A DNA stretch of 64,000 bases from an uncultured Ruminococcus sp. (GCA_947176415.1 CAMWQJ010000002.1:1-64000); one strand, 5' to 3'; positions 46,663 to 56,404 are shown, counted from the stretch's first letter. Numbers and translations are program-made. The notes: generated by a model not told the origin, from the letters alone.

Positions 46663-46739
46663 GACCCTTTTGTGTAAAATTACCAAATAATATATATAAA
46701 ATTTGTACATAGCGTTTATGGCAGATTTCATAAATAATA

Positions 46740-46768
46740 TTGACTTTTATTCAATATTATGATAATAT
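46740..46768 (+). promoter_or_regulatory. Promoter of the GH5 cellulase
   Basis: TTGACT (46740-46745), 17 bp, TAATAT (46763-46768), about 80 bp before the ATG. Confidence 0.6.
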
Positions 46769-46847
46769 TAAAGTATACGAATATGAAAGGCGGTTTTTTC
46801 AGCACTGATTTTTCCGCCGTAAATAAACCACATGGGAGGGCATAGAA

Positions 46848-49154
46848 ATGTCAAATAAAAACAAGGGTTTCAGACGAATCATAAGCATTTCGGCTGCTGC
46901 TGTATGCATGATGTCTGCACTCAATTTTGCACCGCTTAACGACAATATGACTGTTGACGCTGCTGATGTCATGACAGCTTTTGAGATAACACAGGATATG
47001 AAAATAGGCTGGAACTACGGCAACTCGCTTGACGCAAGCGGTAAACTTTATAAAGACAATCCCGAAAGAAATATTTTTTCTACGGGCAATGAGGGTCTTG
47101 ATGTCGAAATGTCATGGAACAATCCACGCTGTACTCAGGAAACTATGGACGCTGTAAAAGCTAAAGGCTTCAATACAGTTCGTCTTCCTACTACATGGAC
47201 TCCACATATGGACGAAAACAACAAAATTGATGCTGACTGGATGGCTCGTGTTCATGAAGTTGTTGATTATTGCTACAAGAATGATATGTATGTTATTCTT
47301 AACATTCACCATGAAGAATGGATTAACCGTCCTGACTTTGATACAGCTTATGAGGAAATATCCGTCAAGTTAAAGGCTGTATGGAAACAGATTGCCGAGG
47401 AATTCAAGGACTACGACCAGCACCTTATATTTGAGGGCATGAACGAACCCCGTGCCGCAGGACAGGAATATGAATGGTGGTTAGCTCCGTCAGCTCCTAA
47501 GGAAAAACTTTTTGAAGTTATAAACAAACTCAATCAGGATTTCGTTGATACTGTAAGAAGCGTTGAGTCTCCTTATCAGAAAACGAGACTTCTTTCCTGT
47601 CCGCCTTACTGTGCATCGGGCAGTGATATAAACATGATGTCAGCCCTTGAACTTCCCGACGACCCGTACGTTGCAGCGTCTGTCCATGCTTATTCGCCTT
47701 ATAATTTCTGTATGGGCGACGGCGAACACAATACTTTCTCCGAAACATATGCTACTGAACTTGAGGGCATTTTAAAGAATATCCGCAAGACTTTTATCGA
47801 TAATAATATACCTGTTATCCTCGGCGAATTCAGTGCCTCAAACTATAACAACACAGAGGCAAGATGTGAATGGGCTACAACATACATTTCGCTTGCGAAG
47901 AGCTATGGCTTCCCGTGTGTTCTATGGGACAACGATGCAAGAGGAAACAGCGACCAGTCCGAAGCACATGACTACCTCAACAGAGTAACTAACACATGGT
48001 ATGAGGATTCAGGTCAGGTTATTGACGCAATGATGGCTGTACACGCTGACGACTCCATTGTATGGGGTGCTAGTGATTTCACAACACAGAAACAGTATAA
48101 ACATGATGATATTTCAACAGGCAAGGAAATTGCCAATACAGCAGGTGCTTATGACAGCAACGTTGACGGCAAGGAAGGCTCTCCTGCACAGATTATAAAG
48201 TTCTCCGAATTTGACGGCAAGGAAATAGCTGTAAAATATACAGGCGGAGACCCTGAACTTGCTTTCATGGACTCCGATTGGGGTGGCTGGACAACTGTGA
48301 AGCCTTACTATATTGACGAAAAGAACGGTATTGCTTACTTCTCATCTGATGATATAAAAACAGCGTGGGAAGCTAATAACGGCAATGTTTCAAGCCTCAA
48401 CAGCGTTATCATAAGAGCAAACGGCAAGACAACAGTTGAAAAAGCTGTTATCATGAATAAGGGTACTCTTGTTGACACGCCCGACAAGCCGAAGCCTGAA
48501 ACAACTACTACAACGTCTTCACAGGGCGGAAATACCACAACCACTACCACAACAACAACCACAGAAATTCCCGATGATTTTAAATTTGAGGTTGTAAAAC
48601 TTCCTGTAAAACTCAACGGCGAAAAGACATTGAAATTCACAATTGAGGGTTCACCTTCTGCATCTGTCGGCGGTGGTATCTGCTATGACGCTGGAGAGTG
48701 GGCTTCTGTTGAATGGAGCGGTAATGTAGGAGCAAACGGCAAACTTGAAATGACTGTTGACATCTCTGATATTCCGTCATCTGTAAAAGATGCTGAAATT
48801 CAGATTTGGTGGTCTAACGTATGGGACTCAAAGACAGAAACGGGAATCGACCAGCCCGCAAAAGTTACTGTAGATTCTTCTTCTGAATCAACTAAACCAG
48901 ACGGCAAGGTTTCTTACGGCGACGTTGACGAAGACGGCAGTGTAGGCATAAACGACTGTGTACTTATCATGCAGTCAATGGCAAATCCCGATAAATACAC
49001 ACTTTCCGAACAGGGCAGAAAGAATGCAGACGTTGTAGACGGCGACGGCGTAACAAACTCCGATGCCCTCGCTATACAGTTCGTTGAATCGAGAACAATA
49101 ACAACCGACATTTTCCCGATAACATCTGTTCAGCTTGATGCACTCAGCAAATAA
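46848..49154 (+). CDS. Dockerin-bearing GH5 endoglucanase
   Basis: 768 aa, secreted (signal peptide to about residue 39, AADVMTAF). GH5 domain at about 40-400, most like subfamily 4: IGWNYGNSLDA, VRLPTTWTPH, acid/base E200 in FEGMNEP and nucleophile E327 in VILGEFSA. Then a beta-rich module (about 420-550, likely carbohydrate binding), a Thr-rich linker of mostly ACA/ACT/ACC codons, a second beta-rich module (about 580-680), and a C-terminal type I dockerin with two Ca2+-loop repeats (GDVDEDGSVGINDCVLIMQ; DVVDGDGVTNSDALAIQ). The dockerin would plug the enzyme into a cellulosome scaffoldin. Beta-1,4-glucan or xyloglucan is the likely substrate. SD GGGAGGG. Confidence 0.95.
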   Translation: MSNKNKGFRRIISISAAAVCMMSALNFAPLNDNMTVDAADVMTAFEITQDMKIGWNYGNSLDASGKLYKDNPERNIFSTGNEGLDVEMSWNNPRCTQETMDAVKAKGFNTVRLPTTWTPHMDENNKIDADWMARVHEVVDYCYKNDMYVILNIHHEEWINRPDFDTAYEEISVKLKAVWKQIAEEFKDYDQHLIFEGMNEPRAAGQEYEWWLAPSAPKEKLFEVINKLNQDFVDTVRSVESPYQKTRLLSCPPYCASGSDINMMSALELPDDPYVAASVHAYSPYNFCMGDGEHNTFSETYATELEGILKNIRKTFIDNNIPVILGEFSASNYNNTEARCEWATTYISLAKSYGFPCVLWDNDARGNSDQSEAHDYLNRVTNTWYEDSGQVIDAMMAVHADDSIVWGASDFTTQKQYKHDDISTGKEIANTAGAYDSNVDGKEGSPAQIIKFSEFDGKEIAVKYTGGDPELAFMDSDWGGWTTVKPYYIDEKNGIAYFSSDDIKTAWEANNGNVSSLNSVIIRANGKTTVEKAVIMNKGTLVDTPDKPKPETTTTTSSQGGNTTTTTTTTTTEIPDDFKFEVVKLPVKLNGEKTLKFTIEGSPSASVGGGICYDAGEWASVEWSGNVGANGKLEMTVDISDIPSSVKDAEIQIWWSNVWDSKTETGIDQPAKVTVDSSSESTKPDGKVSYGDVDEDGSVGINDCVLIMQSMANPDKYTLSEQGRKNADVVDGDGVTNSDALAIQFVESRTITTDIFPITSVQLDALSK

Positions 49155-49165
49155 TAAAAAAATAT

Positions 49166-49200
49166 AAGGACGTACTCTTATAAAAAGGTACGTCCTTTTT
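49166..49200. terminator. Terminator of the GH5 gene (bidirectional)
   Basis: AAGGACGTAC / GTACGTCCTT stem with a long T-run on the plus strand, abutting the end of the convergent flavoprotein gene. Confidence 0.85.
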
Positions 49201-49201
49201 T

Positions 49202-49711
49202 TTATTCTTTTGAATATACTGCCGTTATCTCAGATATATAAGCTCTGTGATAAGGGTCAGTTGAAAAGAATTTTTCGGGAATGCCGTCATCTGTGAGAAA
49301 TCCGCTTTCCTGCAAATCATAGCTGTAGAGTTTACGGCACACAAAGACGAGTTCTGCCTCTTCAAAAGCCATACAGCCGTCAAGCTCGCACGGAGTAAGA
49401 CCTGTTTCTTTCACCTTGTCGCAGTCTCTTCCTGAGTGCGAACCGCAGAAAGATAGAGCCTTTCTGCACTCTCCGCCGAAAAACGAACAGGTGAAAAAGT
49501 CTCCGTTTTCGATAAATTCATAAGTATAGCGGTTGGGTCTGATATAGCAGGTAAGAACGTTTTTATTCCAGAGAACGCCAAGCTGTCCCCATGAAGCCGT
49601 CATGGTATTGAATTTCTCTGCATTTCCGCCTGTAATGAGCGTCCATTCCTTGCCGATTTTCTCAAACGGATTAAAAGAAAGTCCGTCAAGAGAGATTTTT
49701 TTAAAAGCCAA
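49202..49711 (-). CDS. Flavin reductase-like FMN-binding protein
   Basis: About 169 aa. An ATG upstream (49738) would place the AAGGAGG SD inside the coding region, so the TTG at 49711, eight bases after that SD, is preferred (MAFKKISLDG...). Core motif NAEKFNTMTASWGQLGVLWNKNVLTCYIRPNRYTYEFIE fits the flavin reductase-like/FMN-binding split barrel. It carries several Cys and an FGGECRKALSFCGSHSGRD segment. It follows spo0A by about 50 bp. Redox role; partner unknown. Confidence 0.85.
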   Translation of the reverse strand: MAFKKISLDGLSFNPFEKIGKEWTLITGGNAEKFNTMTASWGQLGVLWNKNVLTCYIRPNRYTYEFIENGDFFTCSFFGGECRKALSFCGSHSGRDCDKVKETGLTPCELDGCMAFEEAELVFVCRKLYSYDLQESGFLTDDGIPEKFFSTDPYHRAYISEITAVYSKE

Positions 49712-49761
49712 AATAAATTCCTCCTTATGTATAATCAAATCCGCAGATACCGCCTTTTATT

Positions 49762-50523
49762 TCAGCTTCTCACACGCCTGAGAGCCGACTTGTAACGCAG
49801 ACGTAGCTTGTCTGTAATAAGGGCGATAAATTCGGAATTTGTAGGTTTGCCCTTGTCCGTGTCCACGGTGTAGCCGAAAAACGAGTTAAGAGTATCAACG
49901 TTTCCTCTGTCCCACGCAATTTCGATAGCGTGACGGATAGCACGTTCCACCCTTGATGATGTTGTGTCATAAATGCTTGCAACTGTCGGATAAAGAAGTT
50001 TTGTAACACTGTCGAGCAGTGACTTGTCTTCTATTGAATAGAGAATAGCCGTTCGGAGATAATAATATCCCTTTATGTGTGCAGGCACGCCGAGCTGATG
50101 TATAATGTCAGTAACAACAACTTCCATATCGTCGCTCAGACTGTTTACCCTGTCTCCGAGTGCTGAATTAATCGCACTGCATAAATCCCCCGCATCGTAA
50201 GGCTTGAGAAGAAACTTTGAAGCACCGTTATCCATAACCTGTCTTTCTATAAATTCGTTGTCATAAGCCGAAGTCACGATAAAAACAGGGAACTTCACAC
50301 CCATTTCCCTGACGTTCTTCATTATAGAAACAACATCGCCGTTTTGTGCGGTTATGTCAACCACAACAACGTCCGGCGGGTCGTTCCTTATCGAATCGAG
50401 AATCACGCCACAGTCCTTTCTTCTGGTGTAGGCGTACATTCCTCTTTCCCTCAGCTTGTTGGCAATGCTTACGCCCGTTTCGGCAGAATCGTCACCAATC
50501 AGCACTCTTATCTTGTTATTCAT
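49762..50523 (-). CDS. spo0A: Sporulation master regulator Spo0A
   Basis: 253 aa from ATG at 50523 after SD AAAGGAGGT (an upstream ATG at 50574 adds an unlikely 17-residue leader). Receiver domain: IGDDSAE acidic pocket, phospho-acceptor Asp in [12 protein letters not shown], Thr in VFIVTSAY, Lys in FLLKPYD. C-terminal Spo0A DNA-binding domain: [24 protein letters not shown] ... [19 protein letters not shown]. It switches cells to sporulation. The usual partner spoIVB is not adjacent; a carbohydrate operon lies upstream instead. Confidence 0.95.
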   Translation of the reverse strand: MNNKIRVLIGDDSAETGVSIANKLRERGMYAYTRRKDCGVILDSIRNDPPDVVVVDITAQNGDVVSIMKNVREMGVKFPVFIVTSAYDNEFIERQVMDNGASKFLLKPYDAGDLCSAINSALGDRVNSLSDDMEVVVTDIIHQLGVPAHIKGYYYLRTAILYSIEDKSLLDSVTKLLYPTVASIYDTTSSRVERAIRHAIEIAWDRGNVDTLNSFFGYTVDTDKGKPTNSEFIALITDKLRLRYKSALRRVRS

Positions 50524-50554
50524 TGTTTTATACCTCCTTTTGTTCTGTAAATAT

Positions 50555-50584
50555 ATTTTAGCACACAGCAACAAAAGAATGCAA
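50555..50584 (-). promoter_or_regulatory. Promoter of spo0A
   Basis: Minus-strand TTGCAT (50584-50579), 18 bp, TAAAAT (50560-50555). A 0A-box-like ATTGTCAAA (50652-50660) lies about 70 bp farther upstream. Confidence 0.5.
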
Positions 50585-50660
50585 CGGATTATTTTTTGTT
50601 TTAATGCAGATAAAACACTTTAAAAGGGGAATATCGTCGGACGTGAAAAAAATTGTCAAA

Positions 50661-51926
50661 TCAGCGGTGCGATTTTGCAAGAATGCCGTCGGCAATTGTC
50701 CGCACTTTTGTCCCGTGCGGAAATAGTTTGTCGGCAAACTTTGAAAGAGCGTTCTTTTTGACAGCCCTTGAATAAACGGGTGCTAAGTCAGGTTCTGTAA
50801 CCGTCTCGGCAAGTTTTTTTGATATATCGCCGAGCATAAGCCTGTCGGACGGTGCGGAGTGGTTTACGAGAAAAGCAAACGGCAGACTGAATCCCCTGAA
50901 ACTGAAAATATCTTCAAACTCCCCGAAACACTCGGAAAACATCTTTATAAAATCATCTCGTCCGCCTGATATACGGGAATTTTTTTCCATTGCGGAAATA
51001 ACTTCTCTTTCAATAGCATTTTGAGGTTGAAAATTATCGTCAAGAGAGAGCAAACCTAAAACCATAAAGCCGAGCATATACGGGTCGTTGCAGAAGTCTG
51101 ATTTAGGGACTTTATTCTGCGGAAAATCAAACCCGTAAAGTGCATACAGACCAAAAGCACAGCGGAGTGCGAGAAAATCAGGAGAATCGATTTCAAGAAT
51201 ATTTTCTGCCTCTGCAAACCCTCTGAGTCTGCCCGACTTAACCATCATCGGCACGACAGGCGAAACGAGCATAGCCTGAATGCCCTTTAAAACAGGCACT
51301 TCGACATCATATTCAACATTACTTCCTATATGTATAAGAGACTTCGGCGGTGCGGATATTTTTTCAAAAACAGCATCAAATATACCGCCCTTGCTTGTAT
51401 TCTGCGGAATCATCAGCCACTTGTAATCAGTATAACCGCATTTTTCGAGAATCCCCCTGACTACTTCTTTCGGATACAGAGAACCTGCAATAATTATAAT
51501 TTGCCTGTTTTTCCTTACCGCTTCCGTGTAGAGACTTTTTCCGCACTGCCTCGGAAAAGAAAATCTTTTTATAAGCTCGCATTCTCTTTTCATGAGAAAT
51601 TCCGTATCTTTTTCGGAGATTTTAGCGGTTTTTCCGATAACGGCATAAACCTTTTCAAGCGTCACGCACTCCACGGCACTGCATTTTTTTTCGGCTGTTT
51701 TGTAAGCCTCTGTGCGAATTTCAGCAAAAGTTTTTCTCGACCTGCTTATTTTTCGGAAATCCTCTTCCATGAACATAAATAAATCACAGTCAGCCGAAAA
51801 AGGCGTTACGACAAGCGAGCCTTCGAGCCTGAAACTCACTGCCTTGATATCATTTCCCGAAATCTTCTCCGTCATTGTTTTAATTAATGCTTTCTGTTTT
51901 TCCGAAAGCGGTCGTGCTGTTTCCAT
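50661..51926 (-). CDS. HAD-fold protein lacking the catalytic Asp (pseudoenzyme)
   Basis: 421 aa, no signal peptide. The order of HAD elements is recognisable but the key residues are changed. Motif I reads VSFRLEGSLV (R33, E35) where active enzymes have D-x-D-G-T; motif II reads IIIIAGSLYPKEVV instead of ISDMYLP-like; motif IV reads HIGSNVEYDVE instead of HIGDN-xx-D. The C-terminal ~170 residues are of unknown type. It follows the GH26 gene by 24 bp with SD AGGAGGTG. Related HAD proteins are often tied to glycosyltransferases. Loss of the nucleophile argues against phosphatase activity. Confidence 0.75.
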   Translation of the reverse strand: METARPLSEKQKALIKTMTEKISGNDIKAVSFRLEGSLVVTPFSADCDLFMFMEEDFRKISRSRKTFAEIRTEAYKTAEKKCSAVECVTLEKVYAVIGKTAKISEKDTEFLMKRECELIKRFSFPRQCGKSLYTEAVRKNRQIIIIAGSLYPKEVVRGILEKCGYTDYKWLMIPQNTSKGGIFDAVFEKISAPPKSLIHIGSNVEYDVEVPVLKGIQAMLVSPVVPMMVKSGRLRGFAEAENILEIDSPDFLALRCAFGLYALYGFDFPQNKVPKSDFCNDPYMLGFMVLGLLSLDDNFQPQNAIEREVISAMEKNSRISGGRDDFIKMFSECFGEFEDIFSFRGFSLPFAFLVNHSAPSDRLMLGDISKKLAETVTEPDLAPVYSRAVKKNALSKFADKLFPHGTKVRTIADGILAKSHR

Positions 51927-51950
51927 TAAACACCTCCCATAAAGGAAATA

Positions 51951-53813
51951 TTATTCATCTCCGTAATAGTAGTCGTCAGGATATTCATTTTCATAGTCAT
52001 CATAATCATCTTCATAGTCGTAATCCTGATAATCGTCTTCATAGTCATAGTCTTCATTGTCTTCATAGTCTTCAACATCTGTGTTACCTGTCGTAACAGC
52101 TTCTGTTGGCGGTGTATACTCTTCCGCAAGGTCCTTTGAAAAATTCCTCTTTCCGACTGAAAGCTGACCGCCGGAAAGTATAGTGCGGTACTTGTCGAGA
52201 GTAAGCACCCCTTCGGAATTGTAGGCTTGTATAAACTCATCTTTTGTGGTGTATTTTTCAGAAAGTTCACCGTTTTCCATAACGTAATCACCGCCCCACA
52301 GACCAAAGAAAGACCACACGGCGTTATCCCTGAACTCTGCGTTGATATCGGGAATATTGTCGCACTCGCTGACGGCTATCAGCTTGCCGTCTATGTATCT
52401 TTGCGACGCCATAAGCTGTTCGACACGACTTCCGAACTTATTACCCTCGCCTACATATAAATCATAAGACGCTATATCATAAAGTGAGGAGTCAATTGTA
52501 TATACATCACTCATGCCGTTCCAGACCCATATAAGATTATTGATTTTCAGATAATTTGTGTAACGCTTGTACATGAGTTCCCATAGCCATTGGTAAGCCT
52601 CCACACCGCTTGCTCCCCACCAGTAGACTGCACCCTCGTCGCTGTCATAGCCGAGTGAAGCATCGTACATGGGTCGCCAGAGTACAGGAATATCCTTTTC
52701 CTGAAGCGGAATAAGTATTCTTCTTGCAAACTCGTCCATTGAGGCAATCAGCTTGTAACACTCTTCGGAAATATAGTTCTGCGTATAAAGGTCGTAAACC
52801 TGTTCAAGCGAATAATTCCATATTTCCGTATCGGTAAAAGCGTTTATTATAGAAAAATTGCAGTCCTGCATATATACGGAAGAAGCGAGGTCTGGCGACT
52901 TCCAGTCCCACGTTATAGAATTTATACCGCCTTTTTCGTGCCAGTCGATACAAGCCTGCACATCAGGAAGAATATTATCGGTTGCTGGAATATCCCCTAT
53001 TGAAACGCACCGTATAACAGGATATTTCCCTGTTGTTTTGTGTATAAGTTCTATTTCGGCGTTGTCAGTTCCCGAAACATACTGCCCCGTAAGCGTGTAG
53101 TTGCCGAAATTGTCCGCGAGGAATTTCATAAGCTCCTTTGCTGATTCCGATGCATTGGAATTTACAGGCGTATCGGAAACATTATAATTTATGCTGTTTA
53201 CGGAAACGCTGTTTTCTATGTCAAGATAATCAAGCATAATTTCGCCCTCAGGAAGTATTTCTATTTCGTTCATACCCTTTTCAAGAAATAAGCCATAATG
53301 AGTTATTTTCTGAAAATTCCCGTCATCTGTTGTAGTAAAGCGGTAAAGCTCCGCACCGTCAACGGAAACAATGCAGTTTACGGGCTTGTCAGAAGCAACA
53401 CCGAAAGATATATCATAATGCTGTGTTGCAGGTGCATCAAACTTGAATTTAAAAGCCACTGTACCGTAGTCGCCGAATCCCGTGACATAACCGCCACCGC
53501 TGTAGCCGTCTCTTTCATTTGAGGCTTTGAGACCGTTTTTAAGGCGTTCCCTTTCTGCCTCATAGATATCAGAGGCATAAGAGTGTTCGGGGGTCGGATA
53601 GGAAACAGGATACTCCGGATAAGTATCTACAGGTGCTTCCGTAGTTATTTCCTGCGTTACTATCGGCTCTGTTGTAATCTCCTCCGTAACCTCTTCTGTC
53701 GGCTGTACGTCCTCCGAGGACTGCTCGGCTGGTTTTTTTGAACTGCACGCCGTGACAGCAGACAGACAGACCGCCGTTGCGGTAACAGCAGAAATATATT
53801 TTAAAATCTTCAT
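51951..53813 (-). CDS. GH26-like lipoprotein, divergent active site, acidic tail
   Basis: 620 aa from ATG at 53813 (SD GGAGG at the right distance; a further ATG at 53837 has none). Lipoprotein signal with lipobox V-T-A-C23. A Thr/Glu/Pro-rich spacer, a CBM35/CBM6-like beta domain (about 70-200), then GH26 mannanase fold from about 215 (GNYTLTGQYVSG, WVWNG, VSECDNIPD with the nucleophile Glu). Two active-site positions differ from standard mannanases: W-R-P-M-Y-D instead of W-R-P-x-H-E, and W-D-W instead of W-H-W. The last 40 residues are almost all Asp, Glu and Tyr. Outer-surface mannan-related role likely; catalysis uncertain. Confidence 0.85.
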   Translation of the reverse strand: MKILKYISAVTATAVCLSAVTACSSKKPAEQSSEDVQPTEEVTEEITTEPIVTQEITTEAPVDTYPEYPVSYPTPEHSYASDIYEAERERLKNGLKASNERDGYSGGGYVTGFGDYGTVAFKFKFDAPATQHYDISFGVASDKPVNCIVSVDGAELYRFTTTDDGNFQKITHYGLFLEKGMNEIEILPEGEIMLDYLDIENSVSVNSINYNVSDTPVNSNASESAKELMKFLADNFGNYTLTGQYVSGTDNAEIELIHKTTGKYPVIRCVSIGDIPATDNILPDVQACIDWHEKGGINSITWDWKSPDLASSVYMQDCNFSIINAFTDTEIWNYSLEQVYDLYTQNYISEECYKLIASMDEFARRILIPLQEKDIPVLWRPMYDASLGYDSDEGAVYWWGASGVEAYQWLWELMYKRYTNYLKINNLIWVWNGMSDVYTIDSSLYDIASYDLYVGEGNKFGSRVEQLMASQRYIDGKLIAVSECDNIPDINAEFRDNAVWSFFGLWGGDYVMENGELSEKYTTKDEFIQAYNSEGVLTLDKYRTILSGGQLSVGKRNFSKDLAEEYTPPTEAVTTGNTDVEDYEDNEDYDYEDDYQDYDYEDDYDDYENEYPDDYYYGDE

Positions 53814-53841
53814 ATTATTCCTCCAAAATAAAAGCATTCAG

Positions 53842-56163
53842 TCATGTCTTTACATTGTACTTTCGTCCTGCCGTCGCATTGAATATTATAATTCCGTCCT
53901 CAATTCTTGAACTTACCGTTTCGCCGTCGCATACTATGCTGACAATGCAGTTTGCACGGAGACGGCATTCACCGTCAGAATCAGCCGTTATAACAGCAGA
54001 CTCCAGCTTTCCGCTTTCCCAGTATATGTCAACGCCGTAACCGCCTTTTGCACGCAGACCGCATATATGTCCGTTTTTCCATTCATCAGGAAGTGCGGGG
54101 AGAAGATTTATTTCACCCTCGCAACTTTGCATTATTGCTTCCGTAATTGCCGAAACACCGCCGAAATTTCCGTCTATTCTGAAAGGCGGACAATTATTAA
54201 GCATATTCGGGCTTGTTGAATAGGCAAGAAGATTTTTTATATTTTCGTAAACCATTCTGCCGTCATAGAGCCTTGCCCACATATTAGCAATCCAGGCACA
54301 GCTCCAGCCCGTGTGACCGCCACCGTGGATAAGTCTGCGTATAAGCGTTGCACGACCTGCGTCTGCCAGTTTAGGCGTTCTGTGCGGAGATATAAGACTT
54401 GCTGGGTGGAGTGCAAAAAGCTGTGATATATGCCTGTGACCTATTTCCACCTCGTCATAGTCAACTGCCCACTCCTTAATCTGTCCGTACTTTCCTATTT
54501 CGACATCGGGAAGTTTTTCAAGAAGTTTCTTAAGTTTTCTGACAAAAACCTTGTCTTTGCCAAGAATCTCAGCCGATTTTATAACGTTCTGAAAAAGCAC
54601 GGTTATTATCTGCGAATCCATGGAAGCACCCATGCAGAGACAGCCTTTCACACCGTCCGCCGTCAGATATGTATTTTCAGGAGAAACTGACGGACACGTC
54701 ACAAGTTTTCCGTCCTCGTTTTCTATGAGATATTCAGCGAAAAACTCCGCCGATTCTTTCATTATGTGATATTTTTCTGCGAGAAAATCCCTGTCGAGTG
54801 TATATTCATAGTGTTCAAAAATGTGTAGAGAAAGCCACGCACCGCCTGTAACCCATATAGTCGACGGAAGAAACATATCCTGTGGTGCGGTATCACCCCA
54901 TATATCTGTATTGTGGTGACAGACAAAACCCTTGTTTATGCCGTACATTTCCTTGGCGGTTGTGCGACCGTTCTTGCAGACACGTTCAAGCAAATCGAAA
55001 AGCGGTAAATGGCATTCGGAGAGATTACAGCTTTCGGCAATCCAGTAATTCATCTCCGTGCTTACATTCACGGAATAACGGCTTCCGAGTGAAGCCATCA
55101 TATCTTCATTCCATATACCCTGAATATTCATGGGCTGTGTATTTTCACGGCTTGCGGAAATCATCAGATAGCGACCATAGTTGAAATACAGTTCAATAAG
55201 CCTGTTGTCGTGAATAAGCCTCTGACACTCCTTGTTGTCAAGTTCATTTCCCCTGAGCCTTGCAATTCTCTTGTCCGTCGTCAGCGACGATATATTGTCA
55301 CTGCCCGAATTGTCCTCAAGCGAAAACTCAACACGCCTGAAAAGCTCCTTATAGTCGTTCGCATGGCGGTAATAGAGTTCGTCATATTCGCACTTTAAAG
55401 CCATTTCAACATCAACTTCCGCCGATTCCTGATAAAGTTTTGTATAAAAACTTGTCTTTACGGAAAACAAAATCATAACTTCGTCGGCATTTTTTACAGA
55501 AATTTTTCCGCCGAGAGTTCTTAATGTACCGCCGTGAGCCTTTGCACCGAGAACGCCGGCAAAAAATATGCCGTCCCTGCTACCCGTACCGCCTGTGTAT
55601 AAAATCATGTTGTCCGCACATGGACGATTTTCGTCATAATAATCTTCCCGACCGTCTATATAGCATGACAGCGAGACAGCCGAGGACTCCGAAGCCGAAA
55701 TGCGTATAACCATTACGTCGTCAGGAGCAGAGACAAAAATCTGCCTTGTGTACACAATGCCGTTTACGGAAAAAGAGACTTCCGCACAGGCATCGGAGAT
55801 GTCAAGAATACGGCTGTATTCTCTTACCTTTCCTTTGTTTTCCATATCTATGTATAAATTTCCGAGGGGCATATACCTCCGCATATTCGGAGTCACGCCC
55901 TGCATTTTCTCAAAAGCCGTTTTTTCCGCCTGCGGAATATCCCCCGACTTTATAAGCCTCCTCACTTCCTCCAGACCCTCTCTGGCATCGGGATTTATGC
56001 GGTGTCTCAGTCCGCCAGACCAAACGGAATCTTCATTAAGGCTGATAACCTCGTCAAGCGGACGACCATAAATCATACCGCCCAGTCTGCCGTTGCCTAC
56101 TGGCAGGGCTTCGTTGAAATTCTCCGCAGGTTTATCATATTTTAATATTGTCTCTGTTTCCAT
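53842..56163 (-). CDS. GH95 alpha-L-fucosidase family protein
   Basis: 773 aa, no signal peptide, so probably cytoplasmic. N-terminal GH95 domain (KPAENFNEALPVGNGRLGGMIYGRPLDEVISLNEDSVWSGG), catalytic barrel with MNIQGIWNE, EMNYWIAESCNL and HHNTDIWGDT, then GGHTGWSCAWIANMWARL and FRIDGNFGGVSAITEA, and a C-terminal beta domain. GH95 enzymes remove alpha-1,2-linked L-fucose or the related L-galactose from oligosaccharides such as xyloglucan. First gene of a unit with the GH26-like lipoprotein (28 bp gap) and the HAD-fold gene. Confidence 0.94.
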   Translation of the reverse strand: METETILKYDKPAENFNEALPVGNGRLGGMIYGRPLDEVISLNEDSVWSGGLRHRINPDAREGLEEVRRLIKSGDIPQAEKTAFEKMQGVTPNMRRYMPLGNLYIDMENKGKVREYSRILDISDACAEVSFSVNGIVYTRQIFVSAPDDVMVIRISASESSAVSLSCYIDGREDYYDENRPCADNMILYTGGTGSRDGIFFAGVLGAKAHGGTLRTLGGKISVKNADEVMILFSVKTSFYTKLYQESAEVDVEMALKCEYDELYYRHANDYKELFRRVEFSLEDNSGSDNISSLTTDKRIARLRGNELDNKECQRLIHDNRLIELYFNYGRYLMISASRENTQPMNIQGIWNEDMMASLGSRYSVNVSTEMNYWIAESCNLSECHLPLFDLLERVCKNGRTTAKEMYGINKGFVCHHNTDIWGDTAPQDMFLPSTIWVTGGAWLSLHIFEHYEYTLDRDFLAEKYHIMKESAEFFAEYLIENEDGKLVTCPSVSPENTYLTADGVKGCLCMGASMDSQIITVLFQNVIKSAEILGKDKVFVRKLKKLLEKLPDVEIGKYGQIKEWAVDYDEVEIGHRHISQLFALHPASLISPHRTPKLADAGRATLIRRLIHGGGHTGWSCAWIANMWARLYDGRMVYENIKNLLAYSTSPNMLNNCPPFRIDGNFGGVSAITEAIMQSCEGEINLLPALPDEWKNGHICGLRAKGGYGVDIYWESGKLESAVITADSDGECRLRANCIVSIVCDGETVSSRIEDGIIIFNATAGRKYNVKT

Positions 56164-56213
56164 ATATTACTTGCTCCTGTTCAATGTTGTGGTTGTCTTT
56201 ATTACATCTTTAC

Positions 56214-56242
56214 ATTATAACATACTTTTTCGGCATTTGCAA
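56214..56242 (-). promoter_or_regulatory. Promoter of the GH95-GH26-HAD unit
   Basis: Minus-strand TTGCAA (56242-56237), 17 bp, TATAAT (56219-56214). The rest of the gap 56243-56404 is AT-rich and I see no gene in it. Confidence 0.65.
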
Positions 56243-56404
56243 ATTTACTTGTAACTTCGCTTTCAATTCTGAAAAAAATGATAAATAAAGGCTTTAAATA
56301 TAACTCCCTTTTGGAGAAATGCACAATAATTTTTCTCACAGGACGGGAAATGACGGAAAATGTCATAATCAATTTATTCTCTTATTTAAAAAATTCCAAA
56401 ACTA

